DNA of 13,850 bases from Parvimonas sp. Its GTDB lineage: Bacteria; Bacillota; Clostridia; Tissierellales; Peptoniphilaceae. The notes under the pieces are model-generated. The model did no database searches and was not told the origin of the DNA. It was given only the letters and a program-made list of their open reading frames with translations. Positions 1 to 6,713 of this stretch are shown here, piece by piece. The stretch lies in assembly GCA_022770425.1 (NCBI GenBank), contig JALEHY010000018.1, positions 1-13,850 of the forward strand, written 5' to 3'. Numbering within the stretch: the stretch's first letter is position 1; each line of letters starts with the position of its first letter. Both the position numbers and the translations under genes were made by a program.

Positions 1-231
1 TATTCTTATGAAATGAGGAATGGGAAACAACATTATTACATTCACAACAAAGACGGTGAAAAAAGAGAAGTGAGTAGAACTTCAATTCCTATAGATATAC
101 TAAAAGCCTTTGAAAAAGGCTTTGAAAAATCTTCAGATGAATATGAAGACAGAAAAATAAAAAGAAAAAATATTCTTTTGGGAATACTGTTAGTTATAGT
201 AATAGCAGGAATACTTATTTACTTTAATTGA
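1..231 (+). CDS. C-terminally anchored membrane protein, 5'-truncated by the window edge (paralogue copy 1)
   Basis: The frame is open from base 1 (Tyr-Ser-Tyr-Glu before the first Met at 13), so the start lies outside the window and the Met at 13 is internal. The 76 visible codons align along their whole length with the C-terminal part of the protein at 604-1233: a Tyr-rich stretch, a shared DGEK segment, a DEYED acidic patch, a KRK basic cluster and one C-terminal membrane helix (ILLGILLVIVIAGILIYF). The basic cluster before the helix predicts a cytoplasmic N-terminal domain with only the tip outside, like a tail-anchored protein. Relative to the paralogue it has four extra residues, produced by a 12-nt near-perfect tandem duplication (GCCTTTGAAAAA / GGCTTTGAAAAA, about 106-129). 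Function unknown. Confidence 0.8.
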   Translation, partial: YSYEMRNGKQHYYIHNKDGEKREVSRTSIPIDILKAFEKGFEKSSDEYEDRKIKRKNILLGILLVIVIAGILIYFN

Positions 232-245
232 AATTTGACACTTTA

Positions 246-604
246 AAGAAATCTGATTTTGACTGTTGGTATAAGTTAAAACTTTTTGTTTATGAAAATA
301 TTGAAGATTTTTATGAAAAAAATCCGACTGTAAATATCTATTTTTCAACTACTAAGGCAAAATAACGTATGATAAGGCTGAATATTCTCCAAATGATTAT
401 ATAATGTTTGGGAAAGAGAGTAAGGAAATTTCTGAAGAGATTTTAGTTAAAAACAAAGAATATTATATAAGAATATTGATGCTGAGAGAAATTCGTTTCT
501 TAAATTTATCAAATTCGGTATCAATAGTTTTATTACCAAGACAACAAGATTTTTCAGAACTTGAAAAATTTGAAAATCTACATAGATTACATTGGAGTGA
601 GTAA
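246..604 (+). pseudogene. Frameshifted remnant of an unknown gene
   Basis: Two adjoining open stretches read as one protein if a single base is restored. Frame A (246-362) gives a natural-looking sequence (SDFDCWYKLKLFVYENIEDF...) ending at TAA 363-365. Frame B is open from 356 to the TAA at 602-604 (ITYDKAEYSPNDYIMFGKE...). They join at the A-run in GGCAAAATAACG, which suggests one lost A or a -1 slip. There is no credible start codon with an SD: frame A begins right where homology between the two flanking paralogues ends. Frame B ends in TAATG, overlapping the next start codon, so its 3' end looks like a genuine upstream partner of the 604 gene. I do not recognise the family. Alternative: only 404-604 is translated, as a 66-aa protein from its first ATG. 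Confidence 0.4.
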
Positions 605-1233
605 TGGACGAAGAATTATATGATTTATTAAAACAAAAAAGAAAAGATGATGCCATAAAATATATCAGAAATAAATATGATATGGATTTTAAAAGTGCAA
701 AAGAAACAATTGATAAGATGACAAAAACATTGGAATTTTTTGAAGGTAAAAACCGTGGTTTATCAAAAACTGATTTTTCCGATATGTTTAAAAATTCAAT
801 AATATCAAGGATATATGATAATGATTTATATGCACTGATAAGAGAAAATAGAAAAATAGAAGCTGTAAAATATGTAAAAGACAAATATAATTTTGATTTA
901 GAAAAGGCAAAAGCTATGGTTGATACTTTAGAGCCGGAGATGTTTACAGAAAAAAGTATTATTTCTGCATCAAATTCTAATTCATCTAATTTTGAAAGTG
1001 GTTATAGTATTGGAAACTATTCCTATAAAATGATTGATGGAGAACAACTTTACTATACTTATAAAGACGGAGAAAAAAAAGAAGTAAATAGGGTTTCAAT
1101 TCCAAAAGATATACTTAAAGATTTTGAAGAATCTGCAGATGAATATGAAGATAAAAGAATAAAAAGAAAAAATATTCTTTTAGGAATACTTTTAGTGATT
1201 ATAATAGCAGGAATACTTATTTACTTTAATTAA
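604..1233 (+). CDS. Membrane-anchored protein with two L7/L12-like helical repeats (paralogue copy 2)
   Basis: 209 aa. The start is ATG 604, with GGAG at 594-597 and a TAATG overlap with the preceding frame. Residues 4-39 and 74-109 are two copies of one unit exactly 70 residues apart, identical at about 14 of 36 positions, with the pattern (L-Y)...RK..A.KY...KY..D...AK...D. This resembles the short helical motif (x-A-I-K-x-x-R-x-x-x-G-L-x-L-x-x-A-K) seen in the C-terminal domain of ribosomal protein L7/L12 and in many bacterial hypothetical proteins. A Ser/Asn-rich linker (about 118-137) follows, then a Tyr-rich segment shared with copy 1, a charged DEYED/KRIKRK stretch and a C-terminal helix (191-207). 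Predicted topology: N-terminal domain in the cytoplasm, tail anchor in the membrane. The role is unknown; a scaffold or sensor is possible but unsupported. Confidence 0.85.
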   Translation: MDEELYDLLKQKRKDDAIKYIRNKYDMDFKSAKETIDKMTKTLEFFEGKNRGLSKTDFSDMFKNSIISRIYDNDLYALIRENRKIEAVKYVKDKYNFDLEKAKAMVDTLEPEMFTEKSIISASNSNSSNFESGYSIGNYSYKMIDGEQLYYTYKDGEKKEVNRVSIPKDILKDFEESADEYEDKRIKRKNILLGILLVIIIAGILIYFN

Positions 1234-1236
1234 AAT

Positions 1237-1265
1237 TTGACACTTTAATTTGTTTGTGTTACAAT
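1237..1265 (+). promoter_or_regulatory. SigmaA-type promoter of the ABC-F gene
   Basis: TTGACA at 1237-1242, a 17-bp spacer and TACAAT at 1260-1265, so transcription should begin near 1272. That gives a leader of about 230 nt before the ABC-F start, long enough for the attenuator. The -35 lies just after the stop codon of the preceding gene. Confidence 0.8.
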
Positions 1266-1317
1266 TTAAGTGATGTAGAAATATATCAAAATTAAATTAA
1301 AAATTCAGGAGGAAGGA

Positions 1318-1332
1318 ATGATTATTAGATAA
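1318..1332 (+). CDS. Four-codon leader ORF (MIIR)
   Basis: ATG ATT ATT AGA TAA, placed 5 nt after a perfect AGGAGG (1307-1312) in the transcribed leader of the ABC-F gene. This is the best ribosome binding site in the leader, yet it serves only four codons. The next leader ORF starts 5 nt after its stop and lacks an SD of its own, which suggests reinitiation. It is probably a regulatory minigene and part of drug sensing rather than a source of useful peptide. Confidence 0.55.
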   Translation: MIIR

Positions 1333-1337
1333 CTATT

Positions 1338-1391
1338 ATGAAACAGAAATTTAATAGCTTTTTAGAGCTTGGTTTTTTGTTGCCATTTTAG
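1338..1391 (+). CDS. Leader peptide of the ABC-F attenuator (MKQKFNSFLELGFLLPF)
   Basis: A 17-codon ORF in the ABC-F leader. Its last codons and TAG stop (1389-1391) lie inside the first antiterminator arm (1380-1390), so a ribosome finishing the peptide would cover that arm. This is how leader ORFs work in ribosome-mediated attenuation of ABC-F and other ribosome-targeting-drug resistance genes. It has no SD within range and probably depends on translation of the MIIR minigene. Confidence 0.6.
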   Translation: MKQKFNSFLELGFLLPF

Positions 1392-1481
1392 TTGTACATT
1401 CCTTTTTGTGTTCTTTTTAGGACTCCTTTTTGAGTTGCAAAATGAATGTTAAAATGGCAATAAGTAGGTTGCCATTTTTTT
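1380..1481 (+). promoter_or_regulatory. Three-segment transcription attenuator upstream of the ABC-F gene
   Basis: Segment 1 is TTGCCATTTTA (1380-1390), segment 2 is its exact complement TAAAATGGCAA (1450-1460), and segment 3 is TTGCCATTTTTTT (1469-1481). Pairing 1:2 is lengthened by ACATTC (1396-1401) with GAATGT (1444-1449), which abuts segment 2, leaving only a 5-nt bulge; this makes about 17 bp of antiterminator. Pairing 2:3 gives a terminator. The two folds are mutually exclusive. Inferred logic: free translation of the leader peptide masks segment 1 and the terminator forms; a drug-stalled ribosome further upstream leaves segment 1 free, the antiterminator forms and the ABC-F gene is read. 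Confidence 0.8.
1451..1481 (+). terminator. Intrinsic terminator within the attenuator
   Basis: A perfect 10-bp stem, AAAATGGCAA (1451-1460) with TTGCCATTTT (1469-1478), 8-nt loop TAAGTAGG, and a run of seven T (1475-1481). It lies before the ABC-F ribosome binding site (AAGGAGG, 1493-1499), so it should end transcription before the gene unless it is overridden. Confidence 0.85.
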
Positions 1482-1503
1482 GTGGCTTAATTAAGGAGGA
1501 TTT

Positions 1504-3024
1504 ATGCTTAGTATAAAAAATTTATCGATATATTTGATTAAGGACTTTAGAACAGTAATTGAAAATTTTAGTTTTTCTTTAGAAAACGGAATGAAAGTTT
1601 GTATAATCGGAGAAGAGGGAAACGGAAAGTCCAGCATTTTAAAGGCGATAGTTGATGATGAGAACTTAAAAGAATATGCTGAAATAAGTGGAGAAATAAA
1701 TAAGTCTAATGAAGTTATAGGATATTTACCACAGATTTTAGAAGCAAAAATTTTAAATTTTTCAACAAAGGAATATCTTGAAAATAAGATTAAAGATGAA
1801 TACTTTGACTATAACTTATTTTACAGATTGTTAAATGAATTAAAATTTAATGAATACTTAATAAATGAAAAACAAAAGATAAGTGAATTATCAGGTGGAG
1901 AAAGAATTAAATTTATTCTACTTTGTGAACTTATGAAAGAGCCGACTTGTCTTTTACTTGACGAGCCGAGTAATGATTTGGATATTAATTCTATTGAGTG
2001 GCTTAAGAATTTTATAAAGAGTATTGATATTCCAATAATTTTTATTTCCCACGATGAAGATTTAATTAAGACTTGTACAAATGTAGTTATTCATATCGAA
2101 CAACTTATGAGAAAACAAAAACCGAAGATTTCGATTGAAAAGTTGGATTATGAAAATTATGTTGAGAATAGAGGAAATGCTATTGAAAGACAGGAAAGAA
2201 TTGCCAAAAAACAAAGAGAAGAATTTGATAAGAAACAAAGAAAATATCAGAAAATTTATGAAAGAGTGCAGCATGAAATCAGAAGTACAAAAAATGATTT
2301 TTGGGGGACAGAGCTGAAAATAAAAATGCATACCGTAAAATCTATCGGAAAAAGACTTGAAAAGGAAAAAGAAAATTTGCTTGAATTTCCTGACTATGAA
2401 GAAGCGATTTTTGTAAAATTTGACGAAAATATAAATTATTCTTCAAAAAAGGAAATTTTAGACCTTAATTTAGGAAAACTTGTGGTAGGAGATAAAATTT
2501 TAAGTAAGGATATAGAGTTAAAAGTTTTTGGAAGTGATAAGATTTGTATAATCGGGGAAAATGGAGTAGGGAAAACAACTCTTTTAAAAATTATTTTAAA
2601 AAATATTAAAAAAAGTGTTAGAATTTCCTATATGCCACAAAATTATGATGACAAAATGAATCTTGATATGAGTATCATAGATTTTTTAAGCAATACTTAC
2701 AAAAAAGATGAAATCACAAAAATTAGAACATATCTTGGTTCAATGAAATTTACGGCAGATGAAATGTTACACAATTTAAAATCTCTTTCAGGGGGGCAAA
2801 AGGCGAAAGTTTATTTTTTGAAGATGATTTTAGAAAATCCTGAAGTTTTAATTTTAGATGAACCTACAAGAAATTTATCTCCTTTTTCATCAATTGAAAT
2901 CAGAAAACTTTTGAAATCGTATAAAGGAACGATTATTTCCATTTCTCATGATAAAAAATATATTTATGAAGTTTGTAATAAAATTTATGAATTTACGGAA
3001 AACGGATTGAAATTTATATGTTAA
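1504..3024 (+). CDS. ABC-F family ATPase, probable ribosomal protection (antibiotic resistance) protein
   Basis: 506 aa with two ATP-binding cassettes and no membrane domain, the ABC-F layout. NBD1: Walker A GEEGNGKSS (36-44), signature LSGGE (129-133), Walker B CLLLDEPSNDLD (149-160), switch His in SHDE (182-185). NBD2: GENGVGKTT (351-359), LSGGQ (428-432), VLILDEPTRNLSP (448-460), SHDK (481-484). The charged helical linker at about 200-300 is the segment that reaches toward the peptidyl-transferase centre in ribosome-bound ABC-F proteins. The start is ATG with AAGGAGG 4 nt upstream. Members of this class rescue ribosomes from drugs such as lincosamides, pleuromutilins and streptogramin A (Vga/Lsa/VmlR types); the attenuator upstream supports a resistance role over a housekeeping one (EttA, Uup). 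Subfamily and drug range cannot be read from the sequence. Confidence 0.9.
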   Translation: MLSIKNLSIYLIKDFRTVIENFSFSLENGMKVCIIGEEGNGKSSILKAIVDDENLKEYAEISGEINKSNEVIGYLPQILEAKILNFSTKEYLENKIKDEYFDYNLFYRLLNELKFNEYLINEKQKISELSGGERIKFILLCELMKEPTCLLLDEPSNDLDINSIEWLKNFIKSIDIPIIFISHDEDLIKTCTNVVIHIEQLMRKQKPKISIEKLDYENYVENRGNAIERQERIAKKQREEFDKKQRKYQKIYERVQHEIRSTKNDFWGTELKIKMHTVKSIGKRLEKEKENLLEFPDYEEAIFVKFDENINYSSKKEILDLNLGKLVVGDKILSKDIELKVFGSDKICIIGENGVGKTTLLKIILKNIKKSVRISYMPQNYDDKMNLDMSIIDFLSNTYKKDEITKIRTYLGSMKFTADEMLHNLKSLSGGQKAKVYFLKMILENPEVLILDEPTRNLSPFSSIEIRKLLKSYKGTIISISHDKKYIYEVCNKIYEFTENGLKFIC

Positions 3025-3170
3025 AAAATAAAGGAACTTATATAAATTCAAATTTGTGAATAAATGAATATATTAATGGCAAAATTTAGAAAATGTATTT
3101 TCTGTTTTGATAATTTTTTAGTCGGTAAAATAAATTCTGTTTGAATAGTTTTTACGGTGAATTGTAAATT

Positions 3171-3216
3171 AGCACAGGTAAGGTTAAAAACTTTTTTGTG
3201 CTTTTTTATTTTTTAA
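3171..3216 (+). terminator. Probable terminator downstream of the ABC-F gene
   Basis: AGCACA (3171-3176) pairs with TGTGCT (3197-3202) around a 20-nt loop that may pair further (AAG/CTT), followed by CTTTTTTATTTTTT. The stem is modest and lies about 145 nt after the stop codon. A weaker hairpin (AGAAAA-TGTA-TTTTCT, 3088-3103) lies between. The rest of the 3025-3292 gap shows no ORF of note. Confidence 0.5.
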
Positions 3217-3223
3217 TAAGTAT

Positions 3224-3269
3224 TTTAAGTTTTGTTTAAGGTGAGAGTTGTAAAATACGTTTATACAAT
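3224..3269 (+). promoter_or_regulatory. Putative activator site and promoter of the lipoprotein gene
   Basis: TTTAAG occurs at 3224-3229 and again at 3235-3240, an 11-bp period (TTTAAG-TTTTG-TTTAAG). The position of an ideal -35 for the TACAAT -10 (3264-3269) is 3241-3246, which reads GTGAGA, a poor match. Hexamer direct repeats one helical turn apart next to a weak -35 are typical of OmpR/PhoB-type response-regulator activation. No such regulator is encoded in the window, so this is inference. Confidence 0.4.
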
Positions 3270-3316
3270 AAAGTGTTGTATGGGTATGAAAAATGAAAAT
3301 AAATGGAGGTAAGTTT

Positions 3317-4819
3317 ATGAAAGTTAACAAAATAGCTATAGAACTTTTTAGTTTGGCAATATTATCCGGAAGTTTAGTAGCTTGTAGTCCTAAGGCTACA
3401 ACTAAATCTGTAACTCCGGTGTCAAAAACAGAAAATGTAAGTGCAGTAAATTCTAATATAAAGACAAAAGAAGAACTTTTTGACGATGATGATTATACGG
3501 TTAATTTTGATGATTCGGGGGCGATAAAGTTGAATTTGTCGGATTTATCGTTAGTCAATGGTGACGGAGTTTCGGTTTTTGACAGAAAAATTACAATTTC
3601 TAAGGGAGGGATTTATGTTTTAAACGGTAAACTTGAATCAGGACAAGTTGTAGTCGATGTAAAAGATGATGAAAAAGTCAGACTTATTTTAAACGGAGTT
3701 GATATTTCTTCTTCCACTAACACACCGATTTTTGTAAAGAATGCTAAAAAAGTTATTATAACATTAGCTGCAAATACAGAAAATAATTTGTCTTTAGACG
3801 GAAAAGTTACAAAAACAGAAGAAAATAATGATTCAGTTATCTATTCAAATAGCGATTTAAGCTTTAACGGTACAGGAGTTTTAAATCTTTCGTCAGGGTA
3901 TGGTAAAGGTATAATTTCCCAAGATAAATTAGTTTTTGTCGATGGAAAATATGATTTAGACACACTTGACCATTCCGTTAAAGCTAAAACAGGTCTTGCA
4001 ATAGCAGACGGAAGTTATAATATAAAAACCGGTGAAGAAGGAGATGGTTTAAAAGCAGAACATGACAGTGATAAAAGTTTGGGATATATTTATATTGATA
4101 ACGGTAAATTTGATATTTCTGTAGGAGACGACGGAATAGGGGCAAGTTCAAATGTAACTATCAATGGAGGCGATATAAATATTTCTAAAAGTACTGAAGG
4201 AATTGAAGGAGAAAAAATTGATATAACAGGTGGGAATATTAAAGTGGTTTCTTCTGACGATGGAATAAATGCAAGTAGCAGTAACAAAGACAGCGCTGTA
4301 AATAAAGAAGATTTGTATATCAAAATTTCGGGTGGAAATGTTCAAGTAAATGCAAATGGAGATGGAATAGATTCAAACGGAAACTTTTTTGTAACAGGCG
4401 GAGAAACTTTTGTAGAGGGATCGACAGACAATGGAAATGCTGCTGTTGACTATGACGGGACGGGCACGATAACAGGAGGAGTTTTTGTTGCTGTTGGAAG
4501 TGACGGGATGGCACAAAGTTTTGGAGACAGTTCAACTCAAGGAAATATTTTGACAAGTTTTTCTGGCAAGCAAAAGGGAACGCTTAAAGTTTCTGATAAA
4601 AACGGAAATTTGATTAAAGAGTTTACACCTGTTAAAGAGTATAAGTCGGTTGTAGTGAGTACGCCTGATTTAAAACAAGGTGGCAGTTATGTGTTAAGTA
4701 CAGATTCTGAAAAGTCGGAGATTACTCTAGATAAGATAAGTTATGGAAACAGTAGAGGTGAATTTGGCAGACCGAAAAAAAATAAAGAAAATGAACGACC
4801 ACAAGATAAACCACATTAA
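3317..4819 (+). CDS. Surface lipoprotein with Cthe_2159-type carbohydrate-binding beta-helix domain
   Basis: 500 aa from ATG 3317, chosen because GGAGGT (3305-3310) is correctly spaced. An in-frame ATG at 3293 would add eight residues ahead of the signal peptide and has no SD. Residues 1-23 form a lipoprotein signal (basic start, hydrophobic core, lipobox LVAC with Cys23 as lipidation site). Then comes a Ser/Thr-rich spacer and a domain opening with the pattern GGIYVLNGKLESGQVVVDV, followed by repeats of G-D-G-I-x-A-S and I-x-G-G-x-I-x-I at about 240-400. These are marks of the DUF4353/Cthe_2159 family, a right-handed beta-helix that binds acidic polysaccharide and calcium. The C-terminus is charged, with no LPXTG sorting signal. 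It probably binds polysaccharide at the cell surface. It is monocistronic, with its own terminator. Confidence 0.85.
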   Translation: MKVNKIAIELFSLAILSGSLVACSPKATTKSVTPVSKTENVSAVNSNIKTKEELFDDDDYTVNFDDSGAIKLNLSDLSLVNGDGVSVFDRKITISKGGIYVLNGKLESGQVVVDVKDDEKVRLILNGVDISSSTNTPIFVKNAKKVIITLAANTENNLSLDGKVTKTEENNDSVIYSNSDLSFNGTGVLNLSSGYGKGIISQDKLVFVDGKYDLDTLDHSVKAKTGLAIADGSYNIKTGEEGDGLKAEHDSDKSLGYIYIDNGKFDISVGDDGIGASSNVTINGGDINISKSTEGIEGEKIDITGGNIKVVSSDDGINASSSNKDSAVNKEDLYIKISGGNVQVNANGDGIDSNGNFFVTGGETFVEGSTDNGNAAVDYDGTGTITGGVFVAVGSDGMAQSFGDSSTQGNILTSFSGKQKGTLKVSDKNGNLIKEFTPVKEYKSVVVSTPDLKQGGSYVLSTDSEKSEITLDKISYGNSRGEFGRPKKNKENERPQDKPH

Positions 4820-4875
4820 AAAATAATGTAAATAAAAAGTAAAAATAATTTAAGATAACTGAAATTTATATAGCA

Positions 4876-4909
4876 ATTATCCGTATACAATGTGTACGGA
4901 TAATTTTTA
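4876..4909 (+). terminator. Terminator of the lipoprotein gene
   Basis: A perfect 10-bp stem ATTATCCGTA (4876-4885) / TACGGATAAT (4895-4904), 9-nt loop, then a T-rich tail. It lies about 57 nt past the stop codon. Confidence 0.8.
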
Positions 4910-4950
4910 TATCTTTAAATTATATAAACCGAAAAAATATTGAAAGAAAT

Positions 4951-4984
4951 AAAAAATACTACTTCATAAAAAGTAGTATTTTTT
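4951..4984. terminator. Bidirectional hairpin terminator between the lipoprotein gene and the RiPP operon
   Basis: A perfect 14-bp inverted repeat, AAAAAATACTACTT (4951-4964) / AAGTAGTATTTTTT (4971-4984), with 6-nt loop CATAAA. Both strands end in a T6 run, so it can stop rightward transcription and the leftward RiPP operon, whose last stop codon is about 92 nt away. A near-identical hairpin lies at 8474-8500. Confidence 0.85.
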
Positions 4985-5076
4985 CGAAAAACGGATAACC
5001 GAATATTCTAAAAGTATTTAGTTATAAAGTGTATTTTAAATTTTTATAAATCTACTTATCGTTGTAATTATAGAGA

Positions 5077-6693
5077 TTAGCTTAAATCTATTTGCTTATT
5101 TACTATATCGTCAAAATCATCATTATGGCTTATGACTATCAATGTAATTGAATATTTTTCAATAAATTTTTTCAAATTTTTTACAAGATCCTTTGCCATT
5201 TTTCTGTTCAAACTTGCAGTAGGTTCATCTAAAATCAAAATTTCAGGTTTTCTTATTAACATTCTTGCAAGATTTATCCTCTGTTTTTCTCCTCCGCTGA
5301 TATTTTTAGCTCCTTCGGATAAAACAAAATCAAGTTTTTTATTCTCAACAAATTCTCTAAGACAACAAATATCTATAACTTCATCCAAATCACAATCTTG
5401 GTATGTATCGTCCAAAACTATATTTTCGTAAACAGTATCTTCAATCATAATCGGTTGCTGTTCGACCTGTATTACATTTTTATAGTATAAATCTATATCT
5501 ATTTCATTAATATCTACAGAATTATACTTTATACGAATTGTATCTGATTTTAAAAATCTACTTATCAAATTTATTAAAGTTGTTTTTCCGCTACCGCTCA
5601 TACCGTTTATTTTAACTACATCATCTCTGTGAATAGTAAAATTTATATTTTCTAAAATTCTTTTATCTGAATTTTCATTATATAAAAAATATTTACTATC
5701 AAACTGTAATTCTTTAAATTTATCCAAAAAGTTTACTTTTCCTTTATTAACATTATAGTCGAACATATAACTTATATTTGAAACCAAGTTTTTGCTTACT
5801 TTTCTTTGACTCAATAAATCGGAAATCACAATTATAGGTTCGGTCATATAAGCAATCAATGTGTATATAGCTATAAGTTTTCCTATTGTCAACATATTTA
5901 CAAGTATCAAATATAATCCGAAACCTAAAATAAAAAACGGAATAATGTTATTTAAAGCTACGTACAACGCTACAAAAAAAGCATACGCAAATGATATTTT
6001 CATATCCACGTCATATATATCAGTCTTTTGTAGAGAGTTGAATTTATCAGAAAAATATTTGCTCTTGTTAAGTTGTAAAATAGTTTTAAAACTGTTTAAG
6101 GATTGAATAATAAATTGATTAATGTTAGCTGTATTATATTGTAATTTTTGAGTTTTTTCCGCTATGTACTTTGAAATTTTGTTTTGTATAAAGTAACAAA
6201 TCAGTATTAGCACAGGAACAAATACCGATAAAATAATACTGTAATACATCATAATCAAAAAAGGAACTAAAAATTGTATTAATTGTATTATAAAAGTAGT
6301 TCCGCCTACTGAATACCATTTAGAAACAGATTTTATATCAGTCAAAAATTGTGATGAAACAAGTCCGCTATCTACAGATAAAAGCTCTTTTCTAAAAATT
6401 AACTTTTTAAACAAATGATTTTTAATCAAAAGTTCTCCCTTTTTGGACACTTTATGATGATAATAATTAGAAAAAAACACGAACGTCAAAAACAAAGGTA
6501 ATACAAAAAAATACTTAAAAATTTCAACTTTAAAATAAGTAAAAATTTTATCTGAATCTTTAACTATATAATCTATCAAATTTTGAATAAGCAAAATCAG
6601 ATACATATTAGCACTGAGTTTAAGTATTGAAAAACACAAGCAAACAATCTTTATCGGTAACAATTCTTTTAAAATATTTTTAAAATTTATCAT
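5077..6693 (-). CDS. ABC transporter, fused permease/ATPase, probable modified-peptide exporter
   Basis: 538 aa. The N-terminal half (about 1-310) carries some five to six hydrophobic segments, matching an exporter-type transmembrane domain. The C-terminal cassette has Walker A GMSGSGKTT (364-372), Q-loop VEQQP (410-414), signature ISGGEKQR (465-472), Walker B ILILDE (485-490) and switch His523. It has one half of each domain pair, so it should work as a homodimer. There is no N-terminal C39 peptidase domain, so leader removal needs another enzyme or does not occur. Start: ATG with AAGGAG about 8 nt upstream, 20 nt after the radical SAM stop codon, so it is the third gene of the operon. Likely role: export of the product of the 8043-8144 precursor and perhaps self-protection, since no separate immunity gene is seen. 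Confidence 0.88.
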   Translation of the reverse strand: MINFKNILKELLPIKIVCLCFSILKLSANMYLILLIQNLIDYIVKDSDKIFTYFKVEIFKYFFVLPLFLTFVFFSNYYHHKVSKKGELLIKNHLFKKLIFRKELLSVDSGLVSSQFLTDIKSVSKWYSVGGTTFIIQLIQFLVPFLIMMYYSIILSVFVPVLILICYFIQNKISKYIAEKTQKLQYNTANINQFIIQSLNSFKTILQLNKSKYFSDKFNSLQKTDIYDVDMKISFAYAFFVALYVALNNIIPFFILGFGLYLILVNMLTIGKLIAIYTLIAYMTEPIIVISDLLSQRKVSKNLVSNISYMFDYNVNKGKVNFLDKFKELQFDSKYFLYNENSDKRILENINFTIHRDDVVKINGMSGSGKTTLINLISRFLKSDTIRIKYNSVDINEIDIDLYYKNVIQVEQQPIMIEDTVYENIVLDDTYQDCDLDEVIDICCLREFVENKKLDFVLSEGAKNISGGEKQRINLARMLIRKPEILILDEPTASLNRKMAKDLVKNLKKFIEKYSITLIVISHNDDFDDIVNKQIDLS

Positions 6694-6713
6694 ATATTTT
6701 CTCCTTTAAATTA

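Noticed and set aside
359..365. Programmed -1 frameshift at GCAAAATAA
   Set aside because: The bases do not form an X-XXY-YYZ slippery site in the incoming frame, and the gene lacks a start codon, so decay fits better.
447..884. 145-codon open frame on the minus strand
   Set aside because: It is antisense to the 604-1233 gene and its upstream remnant, has no SD, and its hydrophobic, Ser/Phe-rich make-up is typical of the complement of an AT-rich gene.
3293..3316. Upstream ATG for the lipoprotein
   Set aside because: It has no SD and would place eight residues before a standard lipoprotein signal; GGAGGT fits the ATG at 3317.
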